Shown piece after piece: positions 1-6,224 of a DNA stretch of 7,776 bases (positions within the stretch are counted from its first letter, which is position 1; each line of letters opens with the position of its first letter). Position numbers and translations under genes: made by a program. Under the pieces are notes generated by a model that saw only the letters and a list, made by a program, of their open reading frames with translations, did not search any database and was not told the DNA's origin. The stretch comes from Paracoccaceae bacterium (GTDB lineage Bacteria; Pseudomonadota; Alphaproteobacteria; Rhodobacterales; Rhodobacteraceae). The stretch covers positions 1-7,776 of the forward strand of contig JAASTF010000140.1 of the NCBI GenBank assembly GCA_021767525.1, given 5' to 3'.

Positions 1-30
1 GCCCGCTAGCGTTATCATCCGCCCTGCCCC

Positions 31-59
31 TTTTCCTTGGCCCGCCCGGCGCTTACAAG
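31..59 (+). promoter_or_regulatory. Possible eno promoter overlapped by a 16-bp palindrome
   Basis: A TTTTCC hexamer at 31-36 is followed after 17 nt by TACAAG at 54-59, the best sigma70-like pair in the 94 bp before eno; both boxes are weak matches. Transcription would start near 66 and leave a leader of about 29 nt. A perfect palindrome with a 2-nt centre, GGCGCTT-AC-AAGCGCC (48-63), overlaps the proposed -10 box. Its centre is too small for a good RNA hairpin, so a protein-binding operator is more likely than a terminator. No reading frame of an upstream gene can be recognised in these first 94 bases. Promoter call is tentative. Confidence 0.3.
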
Positions 60-94
60 CGCCCCAAACCGCCCCAACCCAAGGAAGCGACCCC

Positions 95-1369
95 ATGAGC
101 ACGATCATCGACATTCACGCGCGCGAAATCCTCGACAGCCGGGGCAACCCCACGGTCGAGGTCGACGTGATCCTGGAAGACGGCACGATGGGCCGCGCCG
201 CCGTGCCCTCGGGCGCCTCCACCGGCGCGTATGAGGCGGTCGAGCGCCGCGATGGCGACAAGGCGCGTTACATGGGCAAGGGCGTGCTCGAGGCCTGCGC
301 CGCCGTGAATGGCGAGATCGCCGAGGCGCTGCTGGGCCTTGATGCCACCGAGCAGGTGGCCATCGACGAAGGCCTGATCGAACTGGACGGCACCCCCAAC
401 AAGGGCCGGCTGGGCGCCAACGCGATCCTGGGCGTCAGCCTGGCCGTGGCCAAGGCCGCCGCCGATTTCACCGCGCAGCCGCTCTATCGCTATGTCGGCG
501 GCACCTCGGCCCGCGTGCTGCCGGTGCCGATGATGAATATCATCAATGGCGGCGAACATGCCGACAACCCGATCGACATCCAGGAATTCATGATCATGCC
601 GGTAAGCGCGGGCAATATTCGCGATGCCGTGCGCATGGGCGCCGAGGTGTTCCACACCCTCAAGAAAGAGCTTTCGGCCGCGGGCCTCGCCACCGGCGTG
701 GGTGATGAAGGCGGCTTTGCGCCAAACCTGTCGTCCACCCGCGACGCGCTGGATTTCATCCTGAAAGCCATCGAAAAGGCAGGCTACAAGCCTGGCGCCG
801 ACATCCACCTGGCGCTGGATTGCGCGGCCACGGAATACTTCAAGGACGGCAAATATGTGCTTGCCGGCGAAGGCAAAACCCTGTCGCCCGAGGAAAACGT
901 GGCCTATCTTCAGGCGCTCTGCGCCGATTACCCGATCATCTCGATCGAGGATGGCTGCTCGGAAGACGACTGGGAAGGCTGGGAGCATCTGACCAAGACA
1001 CTGGGCCGCAAGGTGCAGCTGGTGGGCGACGATTTGTTCGTCACCAACCCCGAACGCCTGGCCATGGGGATCGAACGCGGCTGCGCGAACTCGATGCTGG
1101 TCAAGGTCAACCAGATCGGCAGCCTGACCGAAACCCTGCGCGCCGTCGACATGGCGCACCGCGCCGGCATGACCAACGTGATGTCGCACCGCTCGGGCGA
1201 GACCGAGGATGCCACGATCGCCGATCTGGCCGTGGCCACCAATTGCGGTCAGATCAAGACCGGCAGCCTGGCGCGTTCTGACCGGCTGGCGAAATACAAC
1301 CAGCTGATCCGCATCGAGGAACAGCTGGGCGAAACCGCGCGATATGCGGGCCGTTCGATCCTGAAATAA
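95..1369 (+). CDS. eno: Enolase (phosphopyruvate hydratase)
   Basis: Encodes cytosolic enolase, 424 aa, which interconverts 2-phosphoglycerate and phosphoenolpyruvate in glycolysis and gluconeogenesis; in many bacteria it is also part of the RNA degradosome. The length is normal for a bacterial enolase. The N-terminal loop SGASTGAYEA (39-48) carries the mobile-loop Ser39. His155 and Glu164 lie in NGGEHADN and DIQEF. The proposed catalytic pair is Glu205 (GDEGGFAPN) and Lys337 (LVKVNQIG). The Mg2+ ligands are Asp242, Glu285 (SIEDGCSE) and Asp312 (VGDDLFVTNP). His365 sits in the family signature SHRSGETED, and Lys388 in GQIKTG. All key residues are present. The ATG is preceded by AAGGAAG (81-87) at a 7-nt spacing, and the protein begins with the typical family N-terminus (IIDIHAREILDSRGNPT). 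The gene stands alone and converges on the lipoprotein gene. Identity is essentially certain. Confidence 0.98.
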   Translation: MSTIIDIHAREILDSRGNPTVEVDVILEDGTMGRAAVPSGASTGAYEAVERRDGDKARYMGKGVLEACAAVNGEIAEALLGLDATEQVAIDEGLIELDGTPNKGRLGANAILGVSLAVAKAAADFTAQPLYRYVGGTSARVLPVPMMNIINGGEHADNPIDIQEFMIMPVSAGNIRDAVRMGAEVFHTLKKELSAAGLATGVGDEGGFAPNLSSTRDALDFILKAIEKAGYKPGADIHLALDCAATEYFKDGKYVLAGEGKTLSPEENVAYLQALCADYPIISIEDGCSEDDWEGWEHLTKTLGRKVQLVGDDLFVTNPERLAMGIERGCANSMLVKVNQIGSLTETLRAVDMAHRAGMTNVMSHRSGETEDATIADLAVATNCGQIKTGSLARSDRLAKYNQLIRIEEQLGETARYAGRSILK

Positions 1370-1375
1370 GCGAAT

Positions 1376-1397
1376 GGCGGGGCCATGTCGCCCCGCC
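1376..1397. terminator. GC-rich hairpin between convergent eno and lipoprotein genes
   Basis: GGCGGGG (1376-1382), an 8-nt loop and CCCCGCC (1391-1397) form a perfect 7-bp stem just after the eno stop and just before the lipoprotein stop on the other strand. It could end transcription from both sides. There is no T-run on either side, so it is not a classical intrinsic terminator; it may act weakly or protect the 3' ends. Confidence 0.45.
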
Positions 1398-1404
1398 CCG
1401 ATCC

Positions 1405-1683
1405 TTACGACGGGCAAGGCGCCGTGTAATAGGTGCCGTCGCCACGCGAATAGGCGCAGGTCTGCCCGTTGCGGTTTTGCGCCACGACCGTGCCCGCCGC
1501 CGCGCCGGCCAGGCCGGCGATCAGGCGCCAATCGTTATCCGCCTCCAACACGTCGGCGGCGATCAGGCCCGCGGCGGCACCGCCCGCAGCGCCCACGACC
1601 GTGCGCTGATCCGATGTCAGGTTCTGGCACGCCCCCAGGGCAATCAGCGTCAGACCGGCAAGTGTCGATTTCACAAGGTTCAT
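1405..1683 (-). CDS. Small glycine-zipper lipoprotein, function unknown
   Basis: Encodes a 92-aa predicted lipoprotein. The N-terminus MNLVKSTLAGLTLIALGAC has a short basic start, a hydrophobic segment and a lipobox LGAC, so lipidation is expected at Cys19 after signal peptidase II cleavage. The mature part holds two small-residue-rich segments, GAAGGAAAGLIA (31-42) and LAGAAAGTVVA (58-68), joined by an acidic linker. This is the helical-hairpin pattern of glycine-zipper (17-kDa-antigen-like or YMGG-like) envelope proteins. The C-terminal tail contains two cysteines (76 and 90) that could form a disulfide. The start is chosen because a strong AAGGAAAG lies just upstream on the - strand and the signal peptide begins here; a longer frame to 1872 would bury the signal peptide. 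Envelope location is a confident inference. No substrate or partner can be named. Confidence 0.85.
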   Translation of the reverse strand: MNLVKSTLAGLTLIALGACQNLTSDQRTVVGAAGGAAAGLIAADVLEADNDWRLIAGLAGAAAGTVVAQNRNGQTCAYSRGDGTYYTAPCPS

Positions 1684-1697
1684 GGCGTCTTTCCTTT

Positions 1698-1719
1698 CTT
1701 GTTGCGAAACTGCGACAAG
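1698..1719 (-). promoter_or_regulatory. Inverted repeat upstream of the lipoprotein gene
   Basis: CTTGTTGC (1698-1705), a 6-nt centre and GCGACAAG (1712-1719) form an 8-bp inverted repeat with one G-T pair. It lies immediately upstream of the Shine-Dalgarno stretch of the lipoprotein gene, whose ATG is at 1683. It could be an operator or, if transcribed, a leader hairpin. No convincing -35/-10 pair for the lipoprotein gene was found, so which of the two applies is unknown. Confidence 0.35.
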
Positions 1720-1757
1720 ACTTGCCCCGGTCGCGCGGGCGGGAAAGCGGCGACCGC

Positions 1758-1771
1758 GCCGGGCGCCCGGC
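1758..1771. repeat. 14-bp perfect palindrome in the divergent spacer
   Basis: GCCGGGCGCCCGGC is its own reverse complement. It lies 74 bp upstream of the lipoprotein ATG and 127 bp upstream of the cupin ATG, inside the 215-bp divergent spacer. A second, looser inverted repeat (CGGTCGC at 1728-1734 and GCGACCG at 1750-1756) lies beside it. Such all-GC palindromes arise fairly easily in a genome this GC-rich, so a regulatory role is only a possibility. Confidence 0.4.
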
Positions 1772-1863
1772 ATGCGCCGGAAGCCGCCGTTTTGCGCCCC
1801 CCGAACCGGCCCCTTTTCGCCCAGCCGATCACGGATGCGCGACGATATGGAACCGATAAGGTC

Positions 1864-1892
1864 TTGGGGCATTTCAGCGCTTCGCCTATGCT
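1864..1892 (+). promoter_or_regulatory. Promoter giving a probably leaderless cupin transcript
   Basis: TTGGGG (1864-1869) and TATGCT (1887-1892) are separated by exactly 17 bp, a good sigma70-type layout. The base expected as transcription start, about 7 nt after the -10 box, is A1899, the first base of the cupin ATG. No Shine-Dalgarno sequence is visible in the 12 bases before that ATG. Together these suggest an mRNA that begins at its start codon. Confidence 0.55.
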
Positions 1893-1898
1893 GCCGCC

Positions 1899-2315
1899 AT
1901 GACCGCCGACCAGATCATTGCCCGGCTTGGCCTGTCGCCGCACCCCGAAGGCGGGCATTACCGCGAAACCTGGGCCGCCCCCGGCCCGGGCCGCCCTGCG
2001 GGCACCTGCATCTATTTCCTGCTGCAGGCCAATGAGCGCAGCCATTGGCACAAGGTCGACGCCACCGAAATCTGGCATTTCTACGCCGGTACGCCGCTTA
2101 TCCTGTCGCTTGCCGAAACAAGCGCCGGTCCCCGGCACGATCTGCGGCTGGGCCCCGACCTGTCTGCCGGCGACATGCCACAGCACATCGTGCCCGCGCA
2201 GCATTGGCAGGCCGCCCGCAGCACCGGCGAGTGGACGCTCGCAGGATGCACCGTCAGCCCCGGTTTTCAGTTTCAGGGGTTCACCCTCGCAGAACCGGGC
2301 TTCGACATTCCCTGA
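1899..2315 (+). CDS. Cupin-fold protein of the DUF985 (Cupin_5) family
   Basis: Encodes a 138-aa protein of a single small domain, the normal size for the family. The family features can be followed in order: LGLSPHPEGGHYRET (10-24), CIYFLLQ (37-43), SHWHKVDATEIWHFYAG (48-64), where His49, His51, Glu57 and His60 are the likely metal or ligand residues of the cupin pocket, then PAQHWQAA (99-106) and GCTVSPGFQFQGFTLAE (116-132). The fold assignment is firm. The reaction is not: family members are mostly uncharacterised, and no substrate can be read from this sequence. It is divergent from the lipoprotein gene and convergent with the pgi operon, so it is probably transcribed alone. The start has no Shine-Dalgarno sequence but sits where the proposed promoter would begin transcription, so leaderless initiation is likely. 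Confidence 0.9.
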   Translation: MTADQIIARLGLSPHPEGGHYRETWAAPGPGRPAGTCIYFLLQANERSHWHKVDATEIWHFYAGTPLILSLAETSAGPRHDLRLGPDLSAGDMPQHIVPAQHWQAARSTGEWTLAGCTVSPGFQFQGFTLAEPGFDIP

Positions 2316-2326
2316 TCTTCATCTTG

Positions 2327-2439
2327 CCCGGGAAACTCCGGGGGGAATTGGGCCGCAGGCCCAAGGGGGGCAGCGCCCCCAAACGGGCGTCGTGGCGCAG
2401 CCACGGCGCAAGACCTGTCATCGCGCATGGCGCGATGGC
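2327..2439. repeat. Cluster of five tandem hairpins between convergent genes
   Basis: Five inverted repeats follow one another in 113 bp. (1) CCCGG/CCGGG at 2327-2342, 6-nt loop. (2) TTGGGCC-GCA-GGCCCAA at 2348-2364. (3) GGGGGC-AGC-GCCCCC at 2366-2380. (4) CGTGGC-GCA-GCCACG at 2391-2405, extending to a 10-bp stem at 2387-2409 with one G-T pair. (5) CATCGCGC-ATG-GCGCGATG at 2419-2437, extending to 2417-2439. Four of the five have exactly 3-nt loops. The cluster starts 12 bp after the cupin stop and ends 12 bp before the pgi stop on the other strand, so it probably ends or insulates both transcripts. It has no T-run. I recall similar hairpin mosaics after genes in Rhodobacteraceae genomes, but could not check this. 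Confidence 0.75.
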
Positions 2440-2451
2440 CGCTGGATCGCG

Positions 2452-4047
2452 TCACCGTCGCAAAAACGCCACCAGCCCCGCGGTCGAGCTGTCCTTGCCC
2501 TCGACAGGTTCCTCGCCCGACAGGACCGGCCCCAGCGCCGTGGCCAGTTCCTTGCCCAGCTCGACCCCCCATTGATCGAACGAGTTGATGCCAAGCACCA
2601 CGCCTTCAACAAAGACCCGATGTTCATACAGCGCAATGATCTGGCCCAGCCTCCGCGGCGTCAGCTTGTCATAGGCCAGCGTGATCGATGGGCGATTGCC
2701 CGGAAACACCCGGTGCCGCGCCTGCATCTCCGCCTGTTCGCCATGCACGCCGCGCGCGGCTATGATGGCACGGGCGTCGTCCAGGCTGCGCCCCTTCATC
2801 AACGCCTCGGATTGCGCCAGACAATTGGCCACCAGCAGCGCGTGGTGATGGGCCAGGTCGGGTTCATGGCCCTGGGCCGCGACCATGAATTCGCAGGGCA
2901 CAACATCGGTGCCCTGGTGCAGCAATTGGTAGAACGCGTGCTGACCGTTCGTGCCCGCCGCGCCCCACACCACCGGGCCCGACGGCCGGGGCAAATCCTC
3001 GCCCTCCATCGTCACGCGTTTGCCGTTGCTCTCCATTTCCAGCTGTTGCAGATAGTCGGGCAACCGCGCCAAACGCTGGTCATAGGGCAGCACCGCGCGG
3101 GTCGGATAGCCGCAGATCTGCCGATGCCAGACGCCGACCATCGCCAGCAGCAAGGGCAGGTTTTCAGCCGCGGGCGCCTCGCGGAAATGCGCATCCATCG
3201 ACGCGGCACCGCCCAGGAACCTGTCGAACTGGTCCGGGCCGATGGCGATCATCAGGCCAAGCCCGATCGGCCCCCAGACCGAATACCGTCCGCCGACCCA
3301 ATCGGCGAAGCCAAAGACGCGTTCTTCGGAAATGCCCCATTCCGCCGCACGCCCCGCATGCGAGGAAAGCGCCACGAATTGTGCGCCCGGATCGGCCACG
3401 CGTTGCGCCATCCAGTCGCGCGCGGTGGCGGCATTGGTCATGGTTTCGATGGTGGTAAAGGTTTTCGACGCCACGATCACCAGCGTCGTCTCGGGGTTCA
3501 GCCCCTTCAGCGTGTCATGGATATGCGCGCCATCCACGTTGCTGACGAAATGGCAGCGCGGCCCGTCGTGATAAGGCGCCAGCGCCGCCACTGCCATCGC
3601 CGGCCCCAGGTCCGAGCCGCCGATGCCGATATTCACCACGTCGGTCACCCGCCCGCCCTGCGCGCGAAACGCGCCCGAGCGCAGCTGGGTCGCGAAGGCC
3701 GCCATGCGCGCCCGGGTTTGGCGGACCTCGGGCATCACGTCCTGCCCGCCCAGCATCACATGTGCATCGTCGGCTGCCCGCAGCGCGGTATGCAACACCG
3801 CACGCCCCTCGGTGCGGTTGATCCTCGCGCCGGTGAACATCGCCTCGCGCGCCTCTTGCCAGCCGGCCGCGTCGGCCAGCGCGATCAGCGCATCGCGCGT
3901 TTCGGCGTCGATATTGGTCTTGGCGTAATCCAGCAGAATCCCGTCGAACCGGGCGGAAAACGCATCGAACCGGCCCGGATCGGCGCAAAGCGACCGGATC
4001 TGCCGCCCTGCCACATCCGCCCAGATCGCGTGCAACCTGTCCCACAT
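2452..4047 (-). CDS. pgi: Glucose-6-phosphate isomerase
   Basis: Encodes cytosolic phosphoglucose isomerase, 531 aa (the E. coli enzyme has 549), which interconverts glucose-6-phosphate and fructose-6-phosphate. The sugar-phosphate-binding part shows NIGIGGSDLGP (139-149) and SKTFTTIET (194-202). The first family signature is DWVGGRYSVWGPIGLG (249-264) with Arg254, and the second is the C-terminal GINSFDQWGVELGKELA (486-502). The catalytic residues equivalent to E. coli Glu355, His386 and Lys514 are Glu339 (MESNGKR), His370 (TNGQHAF) and Lys499. It is the last gene of the zwf-pgl-pgi operon, 5 nt after pgl. ATG at 4047 is chosen because GGAG lies 8 nt upstream, inside the last codons of pgl; a TTG 18 nt earlier is in frame but poorly placed. 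Its place after zwf and pgl suggests it feeds fructose-6-phosphate into the 6-phosphogluconate route. Confidence 0.97.
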   Translation of the reverse strand: MWDRLHAIWADVAGRQIRSLCADPGRFDAFSARFDGILLDYAKTNIDAETRDALIALADAAGWQEAREAMFTGARINRTEGRAVLHTALRAADDAHVMLGGQDVMPEVRQTRARMAAFATQLRSGAFRAQGGRVTDVVNIGIGGSDLGPAMAVAALAPYHDGPRCHFVSNVDGAHIHDTLKGLNPETTLVIVASKTFTTIETMTNAATARDWMAQRVADPGAQFVALSSHAGRAAEWGISEERVFGFADWVGGRYSVWGPIGLGLMIAIGPDQFDRFLGGAASMDAHFREAPAAENLPLLLAMVGVWHRQICGYPTRAVLPYDQRLARLPDYLQQLEMESNGKRVTMEGEDLPRPSGPVVWGAAGTNGQHAFYQLLHQGTDVVPCEFMVAAQGHEPDLAHHHALLVANCLAQSEALMKGRSLDDARAIIAARGVHGEQAEMQARHRVFPGNRPSITLAYDKLTPRRLGQIIALYEHRVFVEGVVLGINSFDQWGVELGKELATALGPVLSGEEPVEGKDSSTAGLVAFLRR

Positions 4048-4052
4048 CGTCG

Positions 4053-4724
4053 CTACTCCGCCCAATGCACCGTCGCCTCGTGCAGCAGCGCGGCCACAGG
4101 CGCCTCGGCCGGCGACAGGCTGCGCGCGCGCTCCAGCGCGGCCCGCTTGTCAGCGCCGGTGATCACGATATGCAGCGACAGCGAGCTCGCCAGCGCCCGC
4201 GCACTCAGGCTGACCCGGGGATGGGTCAGGCCGGGCGCGCGCATTTCGACCAGCAACGGCGCGTGCGGATCTAGCGCCAGGCGCAAGCTGTCACCACGTG
4301 GAAACAGGCTGGCCGTGTGCATGTCGGCCCCCATGCCCAGCAGCGCAACCGCCGCCGGCATCAAGGGCTGCAACACGTCCTCCAGGCGCGGCAAGGCCTG
4401 TTCGGGCGTGGCACCGTCCAGGTATAGCGGATGAAACCGCGCCGCCGCCGCGCGATCCACAAGCAACCGCTCGCGCACAAGCCGCGCGTTCGAGGCCGGG
4501 TCATCCTCGTTCACCCAGCGTTCATCCGACAGAACAACGTCGACCCGCGCCCAATCGAGATCGGCGGCACACAGGTCATCGAATACCGGCCCAGGGGTCG
4601 ATCCGCCCGGCACGATCAGCGTGGCCCGCTCCTCGTGGCGCAGGGTGGCCCCCAGCTCGCCGGCCAGCTTGTTGGCCAGGTCGATCGCCAGCATTTCACG
4701 GTCGGGATACTCGATCGGGGTCAT
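4053..4724 (-). CDS. pgl: 6-phosphogluconolactonase (DevB/SOL type)
   Basis: Encodes the cytosolic lactonase, 223 aa, that hydrolyses 6-phosphogluconolactone to 6-phosphogluconate, directly after the Zwf reaction. It belongs to the glucosamine-6-phosphate isomerase/6-phosphogluconolactonase fold. The phosphate-binding loop is IVPGGSTPGPVF (37-48). The second conserved block is VVLSDERWVNEDDPASNARL (63-82). The catalytic block is LLGMGADMHTASLFP (128-142), with His136 as the expected catalytic base. In this block the residue before His136 is Met where many homologues have Gly (GxDGHTASLFP). The length fits the DevB branch and not the unrelated beta-propeller YbhE type. The ATG overlaps the zwf stop by 4 nt (ATGA at 4724-4721), so it is translationally coupled to zwf. 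Confidence 0.95.
   Translation of the reverse strand: MTPIEYPDREMLAIDLANKLAGELGATLRHEERATLIVPGGSTPGPVFDDLCAADLDWARVDVVLSDERWVNEDDPASNARLVRERLLVDRAAAARFHPLYLDGATPEQALPRLEDVLQPLMPAAVALLGMGADMHTASLFPRGDSLRLALDPHAPLLVEMRAPGLTHPRVSLSARALASSLSLHIVITGADKRAALERARSLSPAEAPVAALLHEATVHWAE
4056..4059 (-). promoter_or_regulatory. pgi ribosome binding site inside the pgl 3' end
   Basis: On the - strand GGAG (4059 to 4056) lies 8 nt before the pgi ATG and forms the last codon bases of pgl just before its TAG stop. It decides the pgi start and implies that ribosomes finishing pgl clear or reuse the pgi site (translational coupling). Confidence 0.7.
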
Positions 4725-6169
4725 ACGCGTATCTCCCTCCAGCGGCGCCCGTCCCGATGCATCAGCGCCAACGCCTCTTCGGGGCCGGAACTGCCGGTGT
4801 CATAGGTCAGGGGCCGCGCTCCGACCTCCTCCCACGAGGCGATGATCGGGTCGGTCCAGGCCCAGGCCGCCTCGACCTCGTCCCCCCGCATGAACAGGGT
4901 CTGGTTGCCGCGGATCACATCCATGATCAAGCGTTCATAGGCATCCGGCACGTCCTCGGCCTCGGGGCCAAGGGCCTGTGCAAAAGTCATGTCCAGCGGC
5001 ACATCGATCAGCCGCATCCCGCCGGGCCCCGGCTCCTTGATGGTCACGCCCAGGTCGATCCCCTCATTGGGCTGCAGGCGGATGGTCAGGATGTTGCGGT
5101 GCTGGCCGGCCTCGGGGCCGAAAATCGAATGCGGCGTGTCCTTGAACACCACCGCGATCTCAGTCGTCCGGGCGCGCAGCCGCTTGCCCGTGCGCAGGTA
5201 AAAAGGCGTTCCCGCCCACCGCCAATTGCTGACCCGGGCCTTCAACGCGATAAAGCTTTCGGTGGTGGATTCGGCGTTCTCCACATGCTCCTTGAACCCC
5301 GGCCGCGCGCCATCGGCCAGGTACTGGCCGCGCACCACGTCGCGCGCATCCACGGGGTCCAGCGCGCGGATCACCTTCAGCTTTTCGTCGCGCACGGCGT
5401 CGGGCTCGAACTGCGCGGGCGGCTCCATCGCGATCAGGCACAGCAACTGCATCATGTGGTTCTGCACCATGTCGCGCATGGCGCCCGCGCGTTCGTAATA
5501 TTCGCCGCGCCCGTCGACTCCCACGGTTTCAGCCACGGTGATCTGGATGTGATCCACGTACTGGCTGTTCCACAGCGGCTCGAACAACATGTTGCCGAAA
5601 CGGATCGCCATCAGGTTCTGCACGGTTTCCTTGCCCAGGTAATGGTCAATCCGATAGATCTGGCTTTCCTGGAAATGGCGCGCCAGGTCCGCATTCAGCG
5701 CCCGGGCCGAGGCCAGGTCGTGCCCGAACGGCTTTTCCACCACGATCCGCGCATCGCCCTCGGCCAACCCGTAGCGCTGCAACCGCTCGGCCAGCGGCCC
5801 GAACAGCCCCGGTCCGACCGAGAAATAGAACGCCCGCACGCAATCGCGGTCCAGGCGCGAGGCCAGCCGGTCCCACCCGGTATCACCCAGCGCGTCCAGC
5901 GACACATAGGACAGCATGGCCAGGAACCGCCCCCGGTCGGCACACCCCTTTGCCGCCGCGAATTCATCCAGCGCCGCGCCCACGAAATCGCGCCATTCCG
6001 CATCGTCCATATCGGCCCGTGACGCGCCGATGATCCGCGCGTCTTCCGGCATCTGGCCCGCGCAAAACCGGCGATACAGCGCCGGCAGGATCTTGCGCCG
6101 CGCCAGGTCGCCCGTGCCGCCGATCACGACCAGGTCGAACGGGTCGACGGGAATAACTCTGGAAACCAT
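4721..6169 (-). CDS. zwf: Glucose-6-phosphate 1-dehydrogenase
   Basis: Encodes cytosolic G6PDH, 482 aa, which oxidises glucose-6-phosphate to 6-phosphogluconolactone while reducing NADP+ (possibly also NAD+). The Rossmann nucleotide-binding loop is VIGGTGDLARRK (15-26). EKPFGHDL (145-152) is the conserved coenzyme/substrate segment. The active-site signature RIDHYLGKE (173-181) contains Asp175 and His176; together with His238 in QNHMMQ they match the catalytic Asp177, His178 and His240 of the Leuconostoc enzyme almost position for position. PFYLRTGKRL (322-331) is a further family block. The ATG at 6169 is preceded by GAGAGG five nt upstream, and the N-terminus MVSRVIPVDPFDLVVIGGTG is typical. 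An in-frame TTG at 6298 would lie in the inverted repeat and is rejected. First gene of the operon with pgl and pgi. Confidence 0.97.
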   Translation of the reverse strand: MVSRVIPVDPFDLVVIGGTGDLARRKILPALYRRFCAGQMPEDARIIGASRADMDDAEWRDFVGAALDEFAAAKGCADRGRFLAMLSYVSLDALGDTGWDRLASRLDRDCVRAFYFSVGPGLFGPLAERLQRYGLAEGDARIVVEKPFGHDLASARALNADLARHFQESQIYRIDHYLGKETVQNLMAIRFGNMLFEPLWNSQYVDHIQITVAETVGVDGRGEYYERAGAMRDMVQNHMMQLLCLIAMEPPAQFEPDAVRDEKLKVIRALDPVDARDVVRGQYLADGARPGFKEHVENAESTTESFIALKARVSNWRWAGTPFYLRTGKRLRARTTEIAVVFKDTPHSIFGPEAGQHRNILTIRLQPNEGIDLGVTIKEPGPGGMRLIDVPLDMTFAQALGPEAEDVPDAYERLIMDVIRGNQTLFMRGDEVEAAWAWTDPIIASWEEVGARPLTYDTGSSGPEEALALMHRDGRRWREIRV

Positions 6170-6177
6170 CTTGACCT

Positions 6178-6195
6178 CTCTGCTGCAATGCAGAG
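6178..6195 (-). promoter_or_regulatory. Inverted repeat in the zwf leader next to the SD
   Basis: CTCTGC (6178-6183), a 6-nt centre and GCAGAG (6190-6195) form a perfect 6-bp inverted repeat. On the - strand its downstream arm runs into the zwf Shine-Dalgarno sequence (GAGAGG, 6180-6175), sharing three bases. It could be an operator downstream of the -10 box or a small leader hairpin that affects ribosome access. No known Entner-Doudoroff regulator site (for example a TTGT...ACAA HexR-like palindrome) was recognised. Confidence 0.35.
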
Positions 6196-6219
6196 TAACA
6201 CGGCCGACCCCGGGCACAA
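6192..6219 (-). promoter_or_regulatory. Possible zwf-pgl-pgi operon promoter
   Basis: On the - strand TTGTGC (6219-6214) and TACTCT (6197-6192) are separated by 16 bp. Transcription would start near 6185 and leave a leader of roughly 16 nt before the zwf ATG, with room for the GAGAGG site. The -35 box is reasonable and the -10 box poor. An operon promoter is expected here because anmK lies far upstream and is shielded by hairpins. Confidence 0.35.
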
Positions 6220-6224
6220 TCCCG

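Noticed and set aside
53..1531. A 492-codon open frame on the - strand
   Set aside because: It is antisense to eno, which has every catalytic residue, and it runs into the lipoprotein gene in a different frame.
1405..1872. A longer, 155-residue form of the lipoprotein starting at 1872
   Set aside because: It would place the signal peptide and lipobox in the middle of the protein; the ATG at 1683 has a strong ribosome site and gives a normal lipoprotein N-terminus.
2327..2439. CRISPR array or tRNA-like structure in the hairpin cluster
   Set aside because: The hairpins differ from one another in sequence, there are no equal repeats and spacers, and no cloverleaf or cas gene is present.
4048..4065. 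A TTG start for pgi 18 nt upstream of the chosen ATG
   Set aside because: It lies inside pgl, and the GGAG at 4059-4056 is correctly spaced for the ATG at 4047.
1918..4434. An 838-codon open frame on the + strand
   Set aside because: It runs antisense through pgi and part of pgl and overlaps the cupin gene in another frame. Its residues are dominated by Arg, Pro, Gln and His, as expected from reading a GC-rich coding strand backwards.
4298..6022. A 574-codon open frame on the + strand
   Set aside because: It is antisense to pgl and zwf, whose family motifs are complete; the frame shows only the low-complexity composition of an antisense shadow.
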